NCBI RefSeq assembly: GCF_039631295.1
Contig: NZ_JBDIVE010000018.1
Coordinates: 1-39,684 of the forward strand
From: Viridibacterium sediminicola
GTDB taxonomy: Bacteria; Pseudomonadota; Gammaproteobacteria; Burkholderiales; Rhodocyclaceae
Direction: 5' to 3'
Length of the DNA: 39,684 nucleotides
The stretch's first letter is position 1. Every line of letters begins with the position of its first letter. Under the pieces are notes generated by a model. The model saw only the letters and a program-made list of their open reading frames with translations. It made no database searches and had not been told where the DNA came from. Made by a program: the position numbers and the translations under genes. This document shows, one piece after another, positions 34,245 through 39,684 of the stretch.

Positions 34245-35146
34245 GCGGCCTCGAGCGCGATGCCTTGCGGCACGGCCAGCACCATCAACCAGGGCTCGCC
34301 CTCGCGCGCCGCTTCAACACGGCGCAAGCGCACGGTTTCGCCATGCAGCAGGCGACCCAGCCATGCACCGAGCGAACGCTTGGCACTGCCAACCGAGCTT
34401 TCGACCACGTAGAAGCGGTCATAACCCAGGCTGCGCAGGTGCGCGAAGATGGCGTTGCCGCCCTCGGCTCCACCAGCCTTGAGGCATTCAAAAATCACCA
34501 AGGGCTGATCGCGCTGGAGCGTGGCCGACAAGCCGCGCATGGCGGAGAGCTCGGCGCCCTCGACGTCGAACTTCACGAAGCCGATACGCCCCGCATTCAG
34601 CTCGGAGAGCACTTCATCGCCCCGGCGCACCGGGCATTCGATCAGCTCGCCATTGGCCGCGTCGGTCGGCCCACCCGCAAAAGCAAAGCCGGAAGCGCCC
34701 AGATTGCCGGCGCGGTTGCTGTAGAACTGCAAGCTCGCATCCTGATCGGCAAAGCCCATCGGCAGCACGCGGATGTCCGCACCGCTCAGCGCGGCATTGG
34801 CGCGCAGCACATGCAAGGTCACCGGATTGGGTTCGACGGCAATGACGCGAGCAAAAAAGCGCGAGAAGAACAGCGCGTGGTTGCCGATATTGGCGCCGAC
34901 ATCCAGCGCCACACTGCCGGCAAAGCGCGCGGACTGCGCGGCGAGGAAGTGGCCGAACAGCGGTTCGAGCAAGGCGCCCTCATGAATGCCGGCGACCAGG
35001 ATCTCGCCCGAGACTTCGTCACCCGGGATCAACACATGCGGCGGCAGCGCGCGCGCATCGCGGCCCTGCAAGACAAAACGCAGCAGGCGCCGGCTGATGG
35101 CTGCACGCAGCGAAGCGCGGGCACTGCGGTATTTCACAGAAAGCAT
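34241..35146 (-). CDS. FkbM family methyltransferase
   Basis: This 301-residue SAM-dependent methyltransferase has motif I LDVGANIGNHALFFSRFFARVIAVEPNP near residues 82-109, VLPMGFADQDASLQFYSNRAG, and KFDVEGAELSAMRGLSATLQ near the expected acidic motif. FkbM enzymes O-methylate sugars in several surface glycans, so it may cap or decorate the product of this cluster. The start is ATG at 35146; a TTG four codons upstream is less likely. The ribosome site is weak. It follows the polymerase/ligase gene by 66 bases and overlaps the next GT gene (ATGA). Confidence 0.9.
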   Translation of the reverse strand: MLSVKYRSARASLRAAISRRLLRFVLQGRDARALPPHVLIPGDEVSGEILVAGIHEGALLEPLFGHFLAAQSARFAGSVALDVGANIGNHALFFSRFFARVIAVEPNPVTLHVLRANAALSGADIRVLPMGFADQDASLQFYSNRAGNLGASGFAFAGGPTDAANGELIECPVRRGDEVLSELNAGRIGFVKFDVEGAELSAMRGLSATLQRDQPLVIFECLKAGGAEGGNAIFAHLRSLGYDRFYVVESSVGSAKRSLGAWLGRLLHGETVRLRRVEAAREGEPWLMVLAVPQGIALEAA

Positions 35147-35212
35147 GGAATCCGGCAACCGGAAACAGGATGGCCGGCAGTATACAGGCCGCGGCCATCT
35201 GCAGCGCCGATC

Positions 35213-36943
35213 TCAGTCCAGGCAACGTCCCTTGTCCGGCAGACGCCAGTTGCGCTGCAGGTAGAGCTTCTGGCTGTATTCGACGAAGGGCTTGCTGTGC
35301 ACCGGCGCAAAGGCGCCGCAGACGATCTCGTTGATGCGGTCGGCATCCGGCTTGCGACCGGCAAAGGTGTAAGCCGCAACACAAGCGGTCAGCGTGTTGT
35401 ACTGCGGCTTGTAGACCAGAGCCGTGTCGCAGACTTCGACGATCTGCGGCACACGCGGCAGATCGGTATTGCGCCAGGCGCGCAGGCGCAGCACCGCCGC
35501 CTGCGGCGCCAACAAGGAGTACGGGCGGATCGAGGCGCCGACAGCATCGAGCCGCGCCGCAGTCGTCGCGTCCGGCGTGTTATTGGCGTTGAGCGTGCGG
35601 TAGGCCGTTTCCAGCACACGGTAGTCCCGCCAGGTCGAGCCGAGCAGGAAAGCGCCGCCCAGCAGGGGCAGCAGCAGCCACAGCGCGTTGAAGCGCAGCG
35701 CCGGCAGACGCAGATCGCCCGTGTCGATGAGCGCAATGGCGCAACCCATCGGCACCAGGAAATAGGCGTACCACAAAGGGTATTCAACCAGGCTGTGAGC
35801 CAGCAGCACGGCGAGGATGCCCAGACCCCACAGGGTTTCCAGGCTGGGCTCTTCGCGCCAGCGCCGCCACAGCCAAGCGCCGGACAAAGCCGCCAACAGC
35901 AGCAGGAAGAGCAAACCGAATTCGGCCGCCAGATGCAGCACGGTGTTATGCGCGTTCTCGCCAATGCGCACATAGTTCTCGGGCGGCAGGCCAATCGTCG
36001 CTAGCGCTGTCTGCCAGGAATACATGCCCGGCCCGACGCCACTCAAGGGGTGCGCGAGCGCCGTCTTGATCGCCACGATCCAGTCAAACAGACGCTGACC
36101 GTTGGAACCGCCCTCGCCTGCGCGGTCGATGGCCGAGGTCACGGCCAGCGCCGACTGCGCCCCACCAAAAGCCAGCCAGACCTGGCTCGCCACACTCAGC
36201 GCAAACAAGGTACCGACGCCGATCCACACACTGCGCCGCGCCTCGCGCGCCATGCCGCGCGTATACAACACGGCGACAAAGGGCACCGCCAGCGTGTACA
36301 ACCACACCGCACGCGACACCGACAGCGCCGCAAACACATTGATCGCCAGCAGCGCCGGCACCGCCGCCGCCATCGGCAAGCGCCGGCGCAGCCACAAATG
36401 CAGCACCGACACCAGCCCCAGCCAGAGCAGATCGGCGTAGTGATTTTCCTGCGCGATATTGCCAAAAGCCGAGTTCATCAGCTTGGCCATTACCCAGCCC
36501 GGCGAAGACCAGCCCGCCAGCTGCAAGCCGCCGCACAAGCATTGCACCGCCGCACAAAGCAACATGCCCCAGGCACACAGATCGACCACCGCCGCGCGGC
36601 CCAGACGCTGCGCCGCCAGACTCACGAAGACCACCACGGCCAGCAGCAAAGCCAGATATTCGAGCATGCCCAGCGTAGCCGTCAGCCCCGCCCCACCAAG
36701 CCCCCACCACAGCACGACAGCAGCCATCAGGGCCAACAGCACCAGCTGCAAAGGCGAAATCCGCCAAACCGTGCGCCCGGCGAACACCACGCACGCGCCC
36801 AGCGCGACGACCAGCGAAGCGCTGATGAACTCGTTGTAGAAAACCGTCTGCGGGTAACGATGCCAGGCAAAAATGGAACCGAGTTGCAGCAAACACACTA
36901 CCGCCGCCAGCAACCACACAGACTCACGCCGCTCACTCATCAT
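35213..36943 (-). CDS. O-antigen ligase/polymerase family membrane protein (Wzy_C, PglL-like)
   Basis: This 576-residue inner-membrane protein has about 11-12 helices and a periplasmic C-terminal domain. Motifs fit the Wzy_C/PglL branch: SAFGNIAQENHYADLLWLGL (the family has GNxxQxNHxA), a large periplasmic loop with HPLSGVGPGMYSW, ENAHNTVLHLAAEFGLLF, and HSLVEYPLWYAYFLVP, which resembles PglL protein O-oligosaccharyltransferases. It could polymerise repeat units, ligate glycan to lipid A-core, or transfer it to proteins; sequence alone does not decide. GTG, ATG and ATG codons stand in a row at the start; I used the first ATG. It is the promoter-proximal gene of the cluster and is divergent from the gene at 37130. 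Confidence 0.88.
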   Translation of the reverse strand: MMSERRESVWLLAAVVCLLQLGSIFAWHRYPQTVFYNEFISASLVVALGACVVFAGRTVWRISPLQLVLLALMAAVVLWWGLGGAGLTATLGMLEYLALLLAVVVFVSLAAQRLGRAAVVDLCAWGMLLCAAVQCLCGGLQLAGWSSPGWVMAKLMNSAFGNIAQENHYADLLWLGLVSVLHLWLRRRLPMAAAVPALLAINVFAALSVSRAVWLYTLAVPFVAVLYTRGMAREARRSVWIGVGTLFALSVASQVWLAFGGAQSALAVTSAIDRAGEGGSNGQRLFDWIVAIKTALAHPLSGVGPGMYSWQTALATIGLPPENYVRIGENAHNTVLHLAAEFGLLFLLLLAALSGAWLWRRWREEPSLETLWGLGILAVLLAHSLVEYPLWYAYFLVPMGCAIALIDTGDLRLPALRFNALWLLLPLLGGAFLLGSTWRDYRVLETAYRTLNANNTPDATTAARLDAVGASIRPYSLLAPQAAVLRLRAWRNTDLPRVPQIVEVCDTALVYKPQYNTLTACVAAYTFAGRKPDADRINEIVCGAFAPVHSKPFVEYSQKLYLQRNWRLPDKGRCLD

Positions 36944-37129
36944 CACTCAACCCGGCAACCCATCAAAGAAATCCCGGCGCAGCCTACGCCACGCCAGCAG
37001 GTCGCGCAAATTATCACAGCCACCGCCCGCACGCGAATACACCGCAAACAAGACCGCCGGTAGGCAACACGCCCCCATGCAGGATGAACATGCAATAATC
37101 GCCCGATCAACCGAAAGGAGCGGCAGAAC

Positions 37130-37450
37130 ATGGTTTTTAGCTGGTTCAGTACCAAGGAAGTCAAACAGTTCGCCAATGAACTGGCCGAGGAATTCAGCAA
37201 GCGCTACCCGCTGTCGGAAGTGCAGCAACCCAGCTCAAAATCCGAAAGCCGCCTGCGCGGAGCCAAAGACCTGATGATGAGCCGCACCCAGGTTTTTGCG
37301 GAGCGTAACAAACTCAATCTCTACAAACGCGCAAACCTGGCCAACACGCTCAAGTGGAAATTCCACGAAATGGGGTATGCCTCTGAGGTTTCTGATCCGC
37401 TGGTCATGGAAGTGACTCGCATAGTTACACTGATCCGGCCACAGCGTTAA
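37130..37450 (+). CDS. Small hypothetical protein
   Basis: This 106-residue protein starts MVFSWFSTKEVKQFANELAEEFSKRYPLSE. AAGGAG lies about nine bases upstream of the ATG, which supports the start. It is mostly helical and charged, without a signal peptide or membrane helix (the first hydrophobic residues are too few). I do not recognise a family. It lies 43 bases before the TPR-glycosyltransferase on the same strand, and both are more AT-rich than the glycan cluster next door. Confidence 0.75.
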   Translation: MVFSWFSTKEVKQFANELAEEFSKRYPLSEVQQPSSKSESRLRGAKDLMMSRTQVFAERNKLNLYKRANLANTLKWKFHEMGYASEVSDPLVMEVTRIVTLIRPQR

Positions 37451-37493
37451 AACAGAAGAGCCTGTCTGCCACCTACCGAACATATCACTTACG

Positions 37494-39629
37494 ATGTTGA
37501 AGCGTCTTTTTTCACGAAAGCCCCCACTCTACACGCCAGAACAGCTATTTGAAGCTGCAGTCGTAGCCTACGACAAAGGCCAGTTCGAGAAAGCCACCTC
37601 TCTTCTTCTCGATGTCATAACCTTAAATCCTGAGGACGATGCGGTACTCAATCTGCTTGGTGTCTGCAAAGCTCGAACCGGAGATCTTGAGCAATCACAG
37701 TACTTGATTGAGCGCGCTATCGCCCTTAATGCAACAGGTAAGGGCTATCACCTGAATCTGGCGAATGTGCTGCGATTTCGTGGCGACATAGATGGCGCAG
37801 AAAGAGCGCTACGCAAGCACGTTGAGCTAAGCCCAAACAATGCCGAGGGACATGTAGCTCTTGCCGATCTCCTGCGTCAGAACCAACGTACTGAGGAAGC
37901 AAGAAAAGTTCTAGAGAATGCTCAAAGTCTGGTTAGCGAATCACGAGAAGTGCTGGCCTACGCCTGCGCCTCAGACCTTATGGCGCAGGCAAAGTACGCG
38001 GAAGCACTCAGCTGTATTAATGAATTCATTGCCCCTGACGCTCCCACAGCGGATCACAAATTATTGATTCTCGCTGCAAAACTTCTGGTTCAAGAAATCA
38101 GACCCCAACAAGGAGCTTTCCTGTTCAGGCATGTTTTGCGTGAGGACCCGAATAATATTGACGCGCTGCATGGTTTAGGTGCGACACTACAAATGATCAC
38201 ACTAGGTGACGAAGCAGAGAACTGTTACCGCGTAGGACTGGGTATCGCGCCAGACAATGTCGCACTAGCCAAAAGTCTGATTTCACTTTTGATCGACAGA
38301 CGGAAGCTTGATGAAGCGACAGATATCCTCAATGCTTTCATCGCGCAATATCCTGAAGAGCCAGACTTTTTCGTTTTGGCTGGTCGCATTCAAGGCATAA
38401 AAAATGACTACGATGCAGCTGACGAAAACTTCAAAAGTGCTCTGGCAATCGCTCCTTCACATGCTGCCGCACGTGAGTTTTCATCGCTGCTCCTTGTCCG
38501 CAGCGGGCATTACGAAGAAAGCTTCAAAATCTATGAAGCGCTAATTGCGGAGTTCCCCGAGAGGAATATCCACCGCTACAACTATGCCTTTGCGTTACTG
38601 ATCGCCGGACGCTTCCGCGAGGGGCTAAAGAATTTCGAAGCGCGCCTCACTCTAGCCTATGAAATGGGCATCCCATATGACCTTCGACTCATTTTTTACC
38701 CTACTCAGGAGAGTGTTAAACCAATTCCCCCTTGGTGTGACCCAGAGCAGGACATAAGTGGTCAACATCTCTTGGTTTGGCGCGAACAAGGCTTTGGCGA
38801 CTGCATCATGTGCCTACGTTTCATCAAGACTTTGAAACAACGCGGTGCAAATCGTGTCACCCTGCTGATTATGGATGAGCTGAGTCGTATAGCTAGCGGC
38901 ATAGAGGGGGTAGATGAAGTAGTGACATCGTCTCAATGGGAGAACCATGCTGCACGAATCAAGACGAACGCTACGCTGCAATGCTCTATCGTAAGCCTTC
39001 CCTATTTGTTGGGAGTTGAGCTTGCCGAGGTCACAGCGACAACTCCATATATTCACCCCCACCCGCAACGCATTGCCCATTGGCAGGATCGTCTGAAACA
39101 TACGCCCGGACTACGAATCGGCGTGGTATGGGGAGGCAATCCTGGCTTGGCAACGGACCGCGCGAGAAGCCTCTCTCTTGAGCAATTGAAGCCTCTATTC
39201 GAAATCGAAGGCTGCAGCTGGATCAGCCTACAAAAAGGTGAGCCCAGAGGACAGATCTCTGCGCTCCAAGGACTTGGGATCCTTGACTGGATGGACGACT
39301 GCAAGGATTTCATGGACACCGCAGAACTTGCCGCCAACCTTGATCTGGTCATCAGCGTTGACACTTCCGTCGTACACCTATGTGGCGCCTTGGGGATACC
39401 TGTGTGGATGTTCAATCGAGCAGGAAGCGAATGGCGCTGGCAACACAACCGCGAAGAGAGCATCTGGTATCCCAATATGCGACTTTTCAATCAGTCCCTG
39501 ACTGAAACTTGGGAACCAGTGATCAGGCGTATGCAAAAAGCGCTAAAAAGCCATATGACAAAAGAACGCACTCTGAACAAGATCTTGAACGACTGCACAA
39601 TACAATCTGAATCGCCCCGGGTTTTCTAG
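37494..39629 (+). CDS. TPR protein with C-terminal glycosyltransferase-9-like domain
   Basis: The first 400 or so of 711 residues are tandem TPR repeats (LFEAAVVAYDKGQFEKATSL, AERALRKHVELSPNNAEGHV, ADENFKSALAIAPSHAAARE). The last 300 form a GT-B domain of the GT9/heptosyltransferase-like type: LLVWREQGFGDCIMCLRFI, LRIGVVWGGNPG, CSWISLQKGEPRGQ, and the nucleotide-sugar region DLVISVDTSVVHLCGALGIPVW followed by WRWQHNREESIWYPNMRLF. Such TPR-GT proteins often sit near flagellin or pilin genes and are suspected protein glycosyltransferases. GC content is well below that of the preceding cluster, a sign of acquisition. There is no signal peptide, so it should be cytosolic. Confidence 0.88.
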   Translation: MLKRLFSRKPPLYTPEQLFEAAVVAYDKGQFEKATSLLLDVITLNPEDDAVLNLLGVCKARTGDLEQSQYLIERAIALNATGKGYHLNLANVLRFRGDIDGAERALRKHVELSPNNAEGHVALADLLRQNQRTEEARKVLENAQSLVSESREVLAYACASDLMAQAKYAEALSCINEFIAPDAPTADHKLLILAAKLLVQEIRPQQGAFLFRHVLREDPNNIDALHGLGATLQMITLGDEAENCYRVGLGIAPDNVALAKSLISLLIDRRKLDEATDILNAFIAQYPEEPDFFVLAGRIQGIKNDYDAADENFKSALAIAPSHAAAREFSSLLLVRSGHYEESFKIYEALIAEFPERNIHRYNYAFALLIAGRFREGLKNFEARLTLAYEMGIPYDLRLIFYPTQESVKPIPPWCDPEQDISGQHLLVWREQGFGDCIMCLRFIKTLKQRGANRVTLLIMDELSRIASGIEGVDEVVTSSQWENHAARIKTNATLQCSIVSLPYLLGVELAEVTATTPYIHPHPQRIAHWQDRLKHTPGLRIGVVWGGNPGLATDRARSLSLEQLKPLFEIEGCSWISLQKGEPRGQISALQGLGILDWMDDCKDFMDTAELAANLDLVISVDTSVVHLCGALGIPVWMFNRAGSEWRWQHNREESIWYPNMRLFNQSLTETWEPVIRRMQKALKSHMTKERTLNKILNDCTIQSESPRVF

Positions 39630-39670
39630 ACACCCTGAAGCCTTAAACTTTCAGGCTGATGGAGGTGTTT

Positions 39671-39684
39671 ATGAGCAACAAGCG
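39671..39684 (+). CDS. Start of a further gene, cut by the window end
   Basis: ATG at 39671 is preceded by GGAGGT at the ideal distance (39661-39666). Only MSNK is readable. The leader contains two mutually exclusive short stems, CCTGAA/TTCAGG (39634-39655) and AGCCT/AGGCT (39639-39657). The identity cannot be told; a flagellin gene would fit the context but nothing shows it. Confidence 0.5.

Noticed and set aside
39640..39670. A sigma-28 promoter (TAAA...GCTGAT) before the last gene
   Set aside because: The spacing between TAAA and the GCTGAT-like box is about 10 bases, well short of the 15 or so needed.

Overview
The window is a chromosomal segment of a motile, Gram-negative, high-GC betaproteobacterium. 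The gene order pyrG-kdsA-eno-ftsB, the polar-type flagellar genes flhB-flhA-flhF-fliA with a MotC-type stator protein, and the codon usage all point this way. Rhodocyclales or a close relative is my best guess, but no rRNA gene or other decisive marker is present. Most of the window is GC-rich housekeeping or surface-structure DNA. The two ends (80-874 and 37130-39629) are clearly more AT-rich and look acquired.

Layout. (1) 1-900: an AT-rich helical protein that may be the tail of a LeoA/dynamin-like protein. (2) 946-2707, minus strand: a DUF2062 membrane protein and a pseudaminic acid synthase (PseI). (3) 2847-3166: two near-identical 121-bp copies of a dispersed inverted-repeat element. A third, diverged copy lies at 13838-13995. 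(4) 3190-10186, minus strand: pyrG, kdsA, a Dabb protein, eno, a large lipoprotein made of two tandem peptidase-like modules (the first inactive), ftsB, and a GNAT acetyltransferase overlapping ftsB. (5) 10352-15258, plus strand: a tripartite MacAB/NodT-type exporter whose MacB is split into an ATPase and a permease, with repeat copy C between them. (6) 15274-21734, minus strand: flhB-flhA-flhF-fliA-motC, lacking flhG and motD. (7) 21911-24599, minus strand: a chemoreceptor, a secreted single-Cache protein, and an 80-residue protein that carries only the chemoreceptor tip motif. (8) 24822-28400: a PP2C phosphatase, murI and purB, then a divergent DUF3144 gene. (9) 28422-36943, minus strand: a compact six-gene surface-glycan cluster (polymerase/ligase, FkbM methyltransferase, two GT4 enzymes, flippase, and a fusion of a WecA-like initiating transferase with a GT4 enzyme). 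Five of its genes are chained by 4-base stop/start overlaps. (10) 37130-39684, plus strand: a small unknown protein, a TPR-glycosyltransferase, and the first codons of another gene.

How the parts may fit together. The flagellar and chemotaxis genes, the pseI-GNAT pair and the TPR-glycosyltransferase suggest a flagellum whose filament may be glycosylated. The six-gene cluster holds most of the machinery to start, extend, flip and polymerise or transfer a lipid-linked glycan, which could end up as O-antigen, exopolysaccharide or a protein O-glycan.

The observations I rate highest are the WecA-GT4 fusion, the minimal chemoreceptor-tip protein with a sigma-28-like promoter, and the duplicated peptidase lipoprotein with one dead copy inside the eno-ftsB operon. 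All family assignments come from reading the sequence; no database search was run.
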